64,000 nt of DNA from NCBI RefSeq assembly GCF_030384665.1, contig NC_083679.1, positions 620,001 to 684,000 of the forward strand. Direction: 5' to 3'. Below are positions 11,701-21,852 of the stretch, piece by piece. Numbering within the stretch: the first letter of the stretch is position 1; every line of letters starts with the position of its first letter. Source of the stretch: Lodderomyces elongisporus (Eukaryota > Ascomycota > Pichiomycetes > Serinales > Debaryomycetaceae). The notes beneath the pieces were generated by a model. That model saw only the letters and a program-made list of their open reading frames with translations, was not told the DNA's origin and did no database searches. A program made the translations under genes and the position numbers.

Positions 11701-13557
11701 ACCACTAATATCGTCAAATGCCACTGTTGAGTATTTTGAGTAAAGCTTGGCACGGATGATTGATTGGAAATCGATCATATTTGTATGAAAATCCTTGCTT
11801 TGTAAAAGCACGATACTGGTTAATTTCGAAACTTTTTTCATTCTAACGATCGATTGCAACTTGACAGTTTGATATAGAGAGGTTTCTAATTCCAATTTTT
11901 GCTTCGTTTCTTCCAATTTATTTCTCACCATAAATCCTCGGCATATGCTTTGCAATTGCTCGGTTTCGTCGAAAGTCTCTTTAGAAGAAACCTTTGGTTT
12001 TTTGCTCATCAATAGCTTGCGACGTATGATTGATTGTAATTGCACCAACATGTGGTTATGACCTTGCAATTTATCTCTATGTTTATGAATTGTTAATCTG
12101 CGCACTTTGGCACCTCTAAGAACAGATTGGAAAGTAGTTAACTCATCACAAAACGATTTAAGAAGAATCCTGTTGGCAAACATTGAATAACGAAAATTGG
12201 CACCACGGCAAAGTGCTTGCAATTTGACAAGGTATGGACTTACTTGTTCAAGCTCAGTTCCAGATCCGGTAAAATCACGATTCCGTTTGATACTTTCCTG
12301 CTCTTGCAGCAAAGAAGTGTTGATGCGGGTTTTTGGGGGTATGTCGACTGGTCTTGTCGTCTTTGATGGTGACTGCAATTGTTTTGATGGAGATTTTGGA
12401 GTATCAATGAATGGGCTTTGGTCAACAACACTACGTGTTCTCGCTTTTGAAGAAAGCTTTATAGGTGAACTTACTGCATCCATGAATTTGGTGTCACCGT
12501 CAATTCCAATATCGGCACCAGAAAATTTCGGCAATGGTGCACCTACCAAGGCCTTATTTGCAGCTTTAATATCATCCTGAGTGAAAGTCAATACATTGAC
12601 TAAATCCTTCATTTTAGGGTACCTCGAGTCACTCCTATGTAAAATATAGCTTAGTGCATGCAAACAGAACCAAACTTTGGGAATATTCTTGGCATCATAA
12701 AGGTCGGTGAGTTCAAAGCGAAATAAATCCGGCATATTCAAAAAATCTAGCAAATGGAAAAATCTATTGATGTTCTCTGTATGCTTGAACTGCAATCTAG
12801 TATCATCTGTAAAGACTTTGCGCTGCGTCGGTAATATAGCATTGGCTAATTTAGCTAGATGGATACCGTTTCGAATGTATGGGATTAGTTCTACTGCAGT
12901 CTGTTCAATTTGGTCATCCAAGACTTCTTGTAGCCAGAGTTTTATCGCCTCTATTCGACAAAGATATTCGTACCCAGGAGAAGTGTGATCCCCTGGAACA
13001 CCCGCGGAGTATTTTGTCGGCGAAGAACTTGGAGTAGTTCCCGGAGTTCTCGGAGCATGAGCTCTGGAGTTATATGAACCAACAACTTTGGATGGAGATT
13101 TGTTCAATATTTTGCGATAGTCTTGTTTAGCCCAACTTGGAGTTTCATCAGAGCTGGTGGTTGTAGCAGCAGCCGCTTGATATCTTTCACGACGAGACGC
13201 AATGCCATCAAGTGTTGTTTTTGTTTTTGTTTTTGTTTTTGCTGCTGCTGTTGTTGTCGACGACGACGACGATGACGATGACGATGATGGGGGTGATAAT
13301 GAGGAGGATGCCTTAGGGGAAGCTGATATAAATGACGAAACGGTAGCAGACGGCGTACCAAATGCAGTTGAGGTAAATACATGCCTTGTAGAAGGCCTAT
13401 TTCTAGTGGGTGACACATTCAACTCTCTTGCTAACTTATCTAGGTCCAGATCAAAAGTCTCCTTCAGCTTCAAATTTGACGAATATCCATCAATATTATG
13501 GCGTCTTGTCGGCTGCAAAACCTTGTTGGGAGTTCGTTGGCTATTATAGTATGACAT
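8797..13557 (-). CDS. IQG1: IQGAP-family cytokinesis scaffold
   Basis: A 1586-aa IQGAP homologue (Iqg1/Cyk1), needed for actomyosin ring assembly at the bud neck. Residues ~1-200 are disordered and Ser/Thr-Pro-rich, plausible CDK and polo substrate sites. A calponin-homology actin-binding domain spans ~205-310 (IEAIKLWLQEVL ... VWFCLHALSYIL). Many IQ-like calmodulin/myosin-light-chain motifs follow at ~430-800 (LQSICRGFMVRNK, IVELQAMAKRN and similar). The RasGAP-related domain covers ~900-1230 and the RasGAP C-terminal domain ~1330-1500. Domain order and length match yeast Iqg1. The ATG at 13557 begins MSYYNSQRTPNKVLQP. The gene converges on CRN1. The reverse strand of its Ser-rich part gives a poly-Asp ORF that is a shadow. 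Confidence 0.96.
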   Translation of the reverse strand: MSYYNSQRTPNKVLQPTRRHNIDGYSSNLKLKETFDLDLDKLARELNVSPTRNRPSTRHVFTSTAFGTPSATVSSFISASPKASSSLSPPSSSSSSSSSSTTTAAAKTKTKTKTTLDGIASRRERYQAAAATTTSSDETPSWAKQDYRKILNKSPSKVVGSYNSRAHAPRTPGTTPSSSPTKYSAGVPGDHTSPGYEYLCRIEAIKLWLQEVLDDQIEQTAVELIPYIRNGIHLAKLANAILPTQRKVFTDDTRLQFKHTENINRFFHLLDFLNMPDLFRFELTDLYDAKNIPKVWFCLHALSYILHRSDSRYPKMKDLVNVLTFTQDDIKAANKALVGAPLPKFSGADIGIDGDTKFMDAVSSPIKLSSKARTRSVVDQSPFIDTPKSPSKQLQSPSKTTRPVDIPPKTRINTSLLQEQESIKRNRDFTGSGTELEQVSPYLVKLQALCRGANFRYSMFANRILLKSFCDELTTFQSVLRGAKVRRLTIHKHRDKLQGHNHMLVQLQSIIRRKLLMSKKPKVSSKETFDETEQLQSICRGFMVRNKLEETKQKLELETSLYQTVKLQSIVRMKKVSKLTSIVLLQSKDFHTNMIDFQSIIRAKLYSKYSTVAFDDISGIVELQAMAKRNLVIDEINYKHSVIRSCKRKIIDFQSICRGAISRTRICNGVLITLMHEDDAINELFAIARGKQLRAKFHAVKAELQMLEHKSVLPVQTLFRGILSRYQKEVVLDDVYLYIDQIITLQSYVRSLRTRRTFDAVNEYYHQRVPEIVHAQAIIRKVLAQRAYRAFISNTQPTLPVVRKFAFLLIETEADIEEERKLSRSRERVVELSKINENLESEIENFDFKLTLLDKNKITVDEFAKLNHLRHSMRLPEEMNLKGLSKTIRARIECYQRLVYLLQTRPEYWGRLFQSFDHHQFKNSQQYRDLFTCLLQIFAYEQTSTSTHSREERYFIKFILTLMQNDIVQSQTLSDITKVHFTYWIEYLAHFNSRTSQRQHLKALFGAFVIQTTEDDEFDFESDPTSILSTIIAKEIRVTGTSTKKPTSDPQEAIRCPEVSTQFVRNLTSLREHCHEFFGKVQKCVDKIPHHIRVLCREAYVLSKSRYPEKSSKQHMAVAGVVFFKHYIGSIFNTPENYGIRLKQDSKEKINLHQMYRVLLQLFSMHPFSDNFLKPLNDYILSMSDPAELLIQEIIDIQSDAYDIGEYEDLMSTTKPYVKIKANSMIFLERIVTNNLETMAPDFNDQLVTVMSNLNSIVSSSNDFVILNDLNVLTFALNSSALDESITDTKTKFLFAQAKRCLLYIMRVQEQGDDLLELLISGIKPADEQKFQEILNAENEDNNVKAGHRSKAVIGNTEVVTYHELKRKCLEDILKLETMGHLTRKNSFQELLNQISDDIRKKGTERWTRFEQIKMLEMTCKKITDKEKFLRKQLQEYKRHVDQILVDSQVIPKDKKLFNIIPLFSKQYFYHRELRRRNKTPKFGSRIVSAKRLMEQNVLLSYGYDAPRNKLELIFSCHEVGKFTIEVAKGSVVVTGASAIVTLDELLALQYENKPKLSLCSNNIVFDSGNITAFIFKTFYDVQGQN

Positions 13558-14070
13558 TATTTATGTTGAAAAGGTCCCTTTAGTACCTTAGTTTGGGAAA
13601 GGGGACGGAGAGATGGGACGGAGAAGGTAGGGTATTGGTCGAAGGGGGATGGGGGGGGGGTGAGGGAGGAATGGGTTGAAAAGAAGAAAGGAACGGAAAA
13701 AGGACGCAGGGAAGAAACTGTGAAAGATTAGTAATAAAAACAAAATTGCAAGTGAATGAAGTGTAACTGGAACTTGGCTTCAGATATTCACACTTTCCGT
13801 GAATACTAATCTTGTAGAAATTGGTATAAATATGTTTTGTTTTGTTTAGTTTTGCTTGGTTTTCCCCCATTTTATCCTTTTTCTTTTTTTGAGTACATCG
13901 TGTAGTTATTCTTTTGTTCCTGGGGAATTGAGAGCGGAGGAAGAAAGCAGCGTTTCGAAGCGAAATCTCATATACCCAATTCGGAGAATCCGAAAACAAA
14001 ATGTTTCTTTTTTTTTTTTAATTTTTTTTTAATTTTTTTTTTCTATAAAAAAAAAAACAATATAGAAGCA
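13558..14070. other. IQG1 5' flank up to the LTR element
   Basis: No gene is supported. A G10 run lies at 13651-13660, about 95 bp from the IQG1 start, with T-rich tracts near 14009-14043. A minus-strand 139-codon ORF (13580-13999) is Pro/Ser low complexity with no domain. Confidence 0.6.
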
Positions 14071-14075
14071 TGCAC

Positions 14076-14363
14076 TGTTGAAGTGTGAGCAACTTACGAG
14101 ACAGAACGTGTACTTAATTCAAACTGTATCAGGTCGGATAGTAGGTCATTAATTCGGTAATTCTACAAGACTATTAACTTTAGCTTCTATTTAGAATCTG
14201 GTCGACATTTATGTTCTCCCATGAGTGGTTCACATACTTGTGCTTTGCACGACTTTACTCATTCCTTCGTACGCTACCAATCGTCAACCTTCAAGTTGGT
14301 CTCACGTGTATGCTAACACGTGATACCGTCAAGTGGCTTATAATTATATCTTGATTCTCAACA
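14076..14363 (-). repeat. LTR of copia-type element (3' LTR in element sense)
   Basis: 288 bp; no difference from the copy at 16453-16740 was found by eye. In element sense it begins TGTTGAGAATC, followed within 40 bp by a TATAATTATAA promoter-like stretch. Two CACGTG E-boxes sit 14 bp apart (14303-14308, 14317-14322). Confidence 0.95.
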
Positions 14364-14373
14364 CCCTCTCTTA
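14364..14373 (-). other. Polypurine tract of copia-type element
   Basis: In element sense the sequence reads AAGAGAGGG immediately before the downstream LTR, the expected position and composition for the plus-strand primer of reverse transcription. It fixes the element orientation together with the primer-binding site at the other end. Confidence 0.8.
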
Positions 14374-14717
14374 AGTGTAAGTCACTTGACATCATCATGT
14401 CATTTCCATTCATCATCTCTTAAATAAACCGATCATTCACAATGATAAAAAAAATGATTTGACTTGAATTAAACGTCATTCAATCAAACAACCAAAAAAA
14501 AATATCATTGCTAATTTCAAAACCATAATTTCAATTCTCCAATTAAGTCATTCATGTTAAGACAAATTCCTTAACATATTCACTTTAACGAGAAACAATC
14601 ATATCTGCTTCTTTACATAATTACCAAGCAGATCAATTGTGTAACCAGGCTATTTTCATTAGCCTTCAAAAGTCTCCAAAAATCCCAGCCATGGGAAGAG
14701 TCATCATTGACTCACAA

Positions 14718-14779
14718 GGACATATGGAAGTGATGTGATATATCAATATCCGTCTCTAGTCTAACTTCACCATATGTCC
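14718..14779. repeat. 10-bp inverted repeat inside copia-type element
   Basis: GGACATATGG (14718-14727) and its reverse complement CCATATGTCC (14770-14779) flank 42 bp, so the element RNA can fold a long hairpin here. Function is unknown; packaging or dimerisation is speculation. Confidence 0.75.
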
Positions 14780-15091
14780 CTTTAAATTCCTAATAAATCT
14801 TATGACCATTTCTTTGATCACATATTAGTGCAGCGAGTGCGTCCGCGGTACACTAATTTCTTTTAACATTAAACGCACCGTCTAGTTGTTCGTCACTAAC
14901 GGGCCCTGACACTCTTGTCTATGTGTCCATGTAATTAATAAGTAATACTTCTAAACTGTATTCTTTTTACGTATCCTATTGATCGTTCATTGCCAATACG
15001 GATTCAGAGGTGCATTTCTCGTAGTCTTCTAAGTAGGCTTCCATACCTCCTAGGATGTAACTTGCCCTCAATCATAACATATACTGGTACC

Positions 15092-15165
15092 TCCAGTAAC
15101 CTTAACATCGGATGTGTTTTCACCCGGATAACCTTAACATCGGATGTGTTTTCACCCGGATAACC
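15092..15165. repeat. Two-copy ~32-bp tandem repeat inside copia-type element
   Basis: A unit containing CCTTAACATCGG and GTTTTCACCCGG occurs twice directly adjacent, followed by the start of a third copy. It is part of the non-coding interior. Confidence 0.85.
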
Positions 15166-15209
15166 TTCATTATTTTCTTTCTCTAAATGTATATTTCATA
15201 CATTTCGTT

Positions 15210-15395
15210 GATCGACAGTATCAGATTCTAGAATCACTTATTGGGGTCAAACATATATTTCAATAGTTTCCCTCTCTGAATCTGAACTGTCTGATCAACA
15301 GGATCAGATTCTCAAATCACTTCTTGAGATCAAACATATATTTCAATAGTTTCCCTCTCTGAATCTGAACTGTCTGATCAACAGGATCAGATTCT
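15210..15395. repeat. Two-copy ~83-bp tandem repeat with hairpins inside copia-type element
   Basis: A unit with CATATATTTCAATAG and CCCTCTCTGAATCTG repeats with an 83-bp period. Each copy contains a perfect hairpin TCTGATC-AACAG-GATCAGA, with a 7-bp stem and 5-nt loop (about 15290-15308 and 15373-15391). Confidence 0.85.
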
Positions 15396-16438
15396 CTTGC
15401 CAATACCTTCCTTGCTTTTAAAAGATATTAAAACTATTTTATGCAGTTCATATGCATCATCAACTCATAAAAATCCTTATGAGTAACACTATGTTTACCA
15501 TGTCTCTTTTCCGTTGTGAAACTATGGAAAAACATTCACTTGATGGATCAGACATTCCATCACACATAATTCAATAAATTTAACTCCTTAGCTGGTTTCA
15601 TTGATAATCACAATTCAATAAACCTCGGCTATTAGAGTTCACACTGAAATTATATATATAATCGTATATATATATTCAGTCACACATTATCCCATTCTGG
15701 ATAATTCGGGATACGAGTTTGAGTATTACACAGCATTTGTAATTTACCCTTCAAGTTCCCTCACAAGCTGCTCTCAGCTTTCAACGAATGTGCATCCTTT
15801 TCTGCACCATTCGTAACAGATAAAACATTTTTCCCTTTCTATTTGACGCGAACCCATTTCAACGCCCTTTCCTGAAGAGTATATCTGCTCATATTTGACG
15901 GCCGTCCAATTCAGCACTGTTCAAATTCAAATTGCTATACTTTGACATGACTAAAAGGACACTATTTCCTAAAAGTTCAAGTCAATCTCGGGCAAACGAT
16001 AGAATGACTACTCATGTCACCTATCCCAATAAGACCAGGTTTCATCCAATGAAACTTCAATCTTCCAAACAATGTTGTGCTTCACAGCACCACTGTTAAC
16101 ATGTAAGTTATCAAAAACCCAGAAAGCTTCCATTACTTCCAAAATGAGCATACTTCCATTCTGCTCGAACTAGTGGCCTTTCCACCTTTTAAATAGTAAT
16201 CCTAGCTTAATTGCAAACAGTGACCGAACCAACAATCCTACTTATCACGACAAAGGATACTTCCCTTGAGACAATTCATCACTCTATTCATGCAGCTAAT
16301 AATCTAACGTTAGCTCAATCACTTGACCAACATAATATAGACATCTCGAGCTGAAAACAAATATATCACTCAACCATTTACAATCGTCCTATCATCCTTT
16401 CATGCTTCACACCATCGTCGTTCATACGCCAACGTTGT

Positions 16439-16452
16439 CAGGGCTCATAACC
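16439..16452 (-). other. Primer-binding site matching initiator tRNA-Met anticodon arm
   Basis: The plus-strand bases CAGGGCTCATAACC directly abut the LTR at 16453. They equal the anticodon stem-loop of yeast initiator tRNA-Met as I remember it, so in element sense GGTTATGAGCCCTG is complementary to that tRNA. Copia and Ty5 prime with a tRNA-iMet half cut in the anticodon loop, so this is a half-tRNA primer site rather than a 3'-CCA type. Confidence 0.85.
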
Positions 16453-16740
16453 TGTTGAAGTGTGAGCAACTTACGAGACAGAACGTGTACTTAATTCAAA
16501 CTGTATCAGGTCGGATAGTAGGTCATTAATTCGGTAATTCTACAAGACTATTAACTTTAGCTTCTATTTAGAATCTGGTCGACATTTATGTTCTCCCATG
16601 AGTGGTTCACATACTTGTGCTTTGCACGACTTTACTCATTCCTTCGTACGCTACCAATCGTCAACCTTCAAGTTGGTCTCACGTGTATGCTAACACGTGA
16701 TACCGTCAAGTGGCTTATAATTATATCTTGATTCTCAACA
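16453..16740 (-). repeat. LTR of copia-type element (5' LTR in element sense)
   Basis: 288 bp; matches the left LTR. It carries the promoter for the minus-sense element transcript and the same paired CACGTG boxes (16680-16685, 16694-16699). The target duplication TGCAC follows at 16741-16745. Confidence 0.95.
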
Positions 16741-16745
16741 TGCAC

Positions 16746-17311
16746 GATTTTGCTACTATTTTTATTACTATCGCTAACACTAGTTATTTACGATTACAGA
16801 AGATATTAATTTTGAATTTCATGATGGAAATGTATACATATTAACATTAAAATCATAATCAACATTAAATACTAGATACCTCGACAAAGCTTCGCGTCAA
16901 CAATTACTTTCTACGATGAACCATGAATTAAGTTGTTATAATGAGAACAATTTACTATTTCCTTTGTTTTTCCTTCTTGTTTTTTTTTGATTTTTAATCA
17001 ATAGAGATCAATCAAGTCCATAATCCCATCTGAAACCCATTTTTTTTCTTTGTTTTGTTTTGTTTTGTTTTACCCATCACAATAAACTTAATTGAGAGTC
17101 GAATTCGAGGTTAGATGCAGAAAAATTTGAGAAAACGTGCTCCATCTTACTTAACTTCTTTTCTTCTTGGATCAAATGGGAACTGATTGTGGTGGATCCT
17201 GATTGAGTACAAAATTCAAGAAATGAAGTTTCAATTTCTCTCTCTCTCTTGTAGTAGTAGTAGAAACAGTAACAGTAATTGCAGCAGCAGTACTAATCGC
17301 AGCATCACTGA
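16746..17311. other. Intergenic between copia-type element and NSL1-like gene
   Basis: The 3' flank of the minus-strand NSL1-like gene. AT-rich, with a T-run at 16980-16989 and a (TTTTG)n tract near 17050-17070. A small plus-strand ORF (17187-17375) is antisense to the gene end and is not supported. Confidence 0.6.
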
Positions 17312-18037
17312 CTACTGTTGGTTCTGCTGTTCGTGCATTGTTTTTAAAAAGTTGACAGTCTTTGAATATCGTTGAAGTTCCAGCTTCAAACTAGGTAATT
17401 TCTTATTCAACGAGTCGGCAAACTCTAGATAGTTCCTATAAGTGTCGTTGAGGTCATCGAAGTTGAATTGTACAAGTTCGTCGTCAACAAGAGTTTGACG
17501 AGCATTGCTGATCCCATTAGTACCACTAATACCTTCTCCAAGAGTATTAACTCTGTACTCCTCCGTTTCCTCATCGATAATTTTCAAAACATCTGAGACC
17601 TCCTCCTCAATCGAGCTCGTGAGATCCTGATACAAGTCCTGCACTTTCATTGGTAATGTTCTTTTCATTCTAGTCACTTCTACTACTAGTTCATCATTCT
17701 TGATAAGGATTTGTTTAAGCTTGTTATCTATCGAAGAGTCGAATGTTTCAACATTATCATCTTGTCCATCAACTTTCAACACCTCGTTAATTGACATCGA
17801 ACTAACATCCTGACCGTCAACTAGTAGTCCTTTAACTAGCTGCTGAAACGTGTCTGCTAAATATGTCTCTGCTTCGTTTGTGACAGCTTCTAATCTTGGA
17901 TCCGTGGGTGGAAATCGTAGGCTAAGCTTATGTACTATGCTCTGAAACAAATTGTTATAAATGATTTTCAACTCCTTTTTCGTAAGAGACAATTTCCCAA
18001 AGTCATATTGAGACTCAGATAAAGATGACTGACTCAT
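17312..18037 (-). CDS. NSL1: Kinetochore MIND/Mis12 complex subunit, Nsl1/Mis14-like
   Basis: A 241-aa protein predicted almost entirely helical. An N-terminal helical region (LTKKELKIIYNNLFQSIVHKL) and an acidic middle are followed by VEVTRMKRTLPMKVQDLYQD, which resembles the conserved block of Nsl1/Mis14 proteins, and by C-terminal coiled coils (about 185-235). In the family this subunit works in the four-protein MIND complex, linking CENP-A chromatin-side proteins to Ndc80 and Spc105 at kinetochores. Size matches Nsl1 (about 200-240 aa). The identification rests on this motif and overall helicity, not on a catalytic signature, so another coiled-coil kinetochore subunit remains possible. 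It is divergent from VMA11. Confidence 0.65.
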   Translation of the reverse strand: MSQSSLSESQYDFGKLSLTKKELKIIYNNLFQSIVHKLSLRFPPTDPRLEAVTNEAETYLADTFQQLVKGLLVDGQDVSSMSINEVLKVDGQDDNVETFDSSIDNKLKQILIKNDELVVEVTRMKRTLPMKVQDLYQDLTSSIEEEVSDVLKIIDEETEEYRVNTLGEGISGTNGISNARQTLVDDELVQFNFDDLNDTYRNYLEFADSLNKKLPSLKLELQRYSKTVNFLKTMHEQQNQQ

Positions 18038-18890
18038 TTTGTAGGTCTATGTGTGGTAAGTAGAGCACTAATGTTTTGTAATTTGTTCTGATTTGGTTTG
18101 TTTACATTTCGGTTCGTAATAGGAGGGATCGGGGGGGAAAGATATTGGGTCCAAAGCGCGCCAGAAAAAAGAAAAGCTGTTATAAAGATATAAGCAGCCA
18201 GATATAACTAGCCACTAGCTTCGATGTAGAGAATGCTACAAGTACATGGAAAATGGGTTTAACAATAGTGACAAGAACAACAACAACAACAATAAGGAAT
18301 AAGGCTTGATCAACTTTCTCTATTTTTTTTTTTAGTTCTTAATGGAATGTGTTTACGTCTCCTACAGAATATATAGAACATTGTCGCTCACAAATGTTTG
18401 ATAGCTCTCTGATTGATTTTTTTAGTTTAGCATACTTCTTTTTTTTTTTTGTTTTTTTGTTTTTTAGCTACTACAGATGTTACTACTGGTACTAAGCACT
18501 CTCTTTCTCGCCCTTTTGCTCACTCTATTCTTCATTTCCATTTAAGGTAGTGCACACATTGTCAAAATATGATAGCGATCAAGAGAACAAAAAAGGCACA
18601 GAGCTTTCAAACTACTGAACATACAGGCTATTGCTCGGGTACCATTTATAAAAAAAAACTCAATAATACAACTCAACCAAATAGTGTATACATAGAACTA
18701 TATTGTACGCTTTTCACCACCTAACACTCATTAATTTTACAATTTTTAACAACATCAGTAGCAGTAAAAACAACAGCATTACCAGCAAAAACAACAACAA
18801 CAGCACCACCACCATTACCACCACCACCATCACTACTACTACTACTACTACTTTCGCATATCCCACAAACCGTTCATTTTAACACCAATT
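18038..18890. other. Divergent promoter NSL1-like / VMA11
   Basis: No gene is seen. Poly-T tracts lie near 18322-18335 and 18440-18464. The last ~100 bp before VMA11 are trinucleotide microsatellites (CAA, CAC, ACT units), which would lie in the VMA11 5' UTR. Confidence 0.65.
18755..18853 (+). repeat. CAN/ACT trinucleotide repeats in VMA11 5' UTR
   Basis: CAA, CAC/CAT and ACT units run almost uninterrupted up to about 38 bp before the VMA11 ATG. The stretch is nearly free of G, so the leader would be unstructured. Confidence 0.8.
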
Positions 18891-19379
18891 ATGTCAGATA
18901 CGCTAGGACCGGAGTTTTACCCACTGTTTGCACCATGGTTGGGTTTTGCTGGATGTGCAGCAGCAATGATTCTTTCGTGCGCTGGCGCAGCAATTGGCAC
19001 TGCAAAATCTGGAATAGGTATCGCTGGTATCGGTACTTTTAAACCTGAACTCATTATGAAGTCGTTGATTCCCGTAGTGATGTCGGGTATCTTGTCTGTG
19101 TATGGATTAGTCGTGGCCGTGTTGATTGCGGGTGGATTATCACCTACAGAAAATTATTCACTTTTCAACGGGTTTATGCACTTGGCATGTGGACTTAGTG
19201 TAGGGTTTGCGTGTCTCGCATCTGGTTATGCCATTGGAATAGTTGGTGATGAGGGTGTCAGACAATTTATGCATCAGCCACGTCTATTTGTCGGAATTGT
19301 GTTGATCTTGATTTTCGCTGAAGTTTTGGGATTGTACGGAATGATTATAGCCTTGATATTAAACACAAAGGGTAATTGA
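18891..19379 (+). CDS. VMA11: V-ATPase Vo proteolipid subunit c'
   Basis: A 162-aa four-helix proteolipid of the vacuolar proton pump membrane ring. The sequence is very close to fungal Vma11 ([29 protein letters not shown]), which distinguishes c' from c (Vma3). The essential proton-carrying Glu in the last helix is Glu144 ([14 protein letters not shown]). Subunit c' is fungal-specific and needed for vacuolar acidification. Four hydrophobic segments lie at about 12-34, 55-80, 92-118 and 130-157. The gene is convergent with RVB2. Confidence 0.96.
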   Translation: MSDTLGPEFYPLFAPWLGFAGCAAAMILSCAGAAIGTAKSGIGIAGIGTFKPELIMKSLIPVVMSGILSVYGLVVAVLIAGGLSPTENYSLFNGFMHLACGLSVGFACLASGYAIGIVGDEGVRQFMHQPRLFVGIVLILIFAEVLGLYGMIIALILNTKGN

Positions 19380-19598
19380 GTGAGAAAAGTGTTACATACG
19401 AGAGAAAGTACTTGTTAGAATATATATATCACATTATCTTTTTTTCTTTTTTTTTTTAAAAAAAATATTAAGGATAAAAAAAAGAATACTTTTGATTTTG
19501 TTTTATTTTATTTTATTTCACTTTATTTTACTTTGTTCAACTATGCTAAACTTTATTTTACAATTCATTTAAAAAAATACAGAACAATTGTGTACACT

Positions 19599-21852
<2,254 letters not shown>

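Larger units (their letters stand above)
14076..16740 (-). mobile_element. Non-autonomous copia-type LTR retrotransposon, 2665 bp, ORF-less
   Basis: Two 288-bp LTRs (14076-14363 and 16453-16740), in which I see no difference by eye, start TGTTGA and end TCAACA. They are flanked by a 5-bp target duplication, TGCAC (14071-14075 and 16741-16745). Polarity is minus. The primer-binding site lies directly inside the right LTR, and a polypurine tract (AAGAGAGGG in element sense) lies directly inside the left LTR. The 2089-bp interior has no ORF of 60 codons or more, so the element must use gag/pol proteins of an autonomous relative. Matching LTRs and an intact duplication imply recent insertion. It lies between IQG1 and the NSL1-like gene. 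The family is inferred from the primer type and duplication size, as no coding sequence exists to classify. Confidence 0.9.

Noticed and set aside
13202..13549. Plus-strand ORF with poly-Asp opposite IQG1
   Set aside because: Antisense shadow of the Ser-rich N-terminus of IQG1.
13580..13999. 139-codon minus-strand ORF
   Set aside because: Pro/Ser/Lys low complexity, overlaps the IQG1 promoter, no domain.
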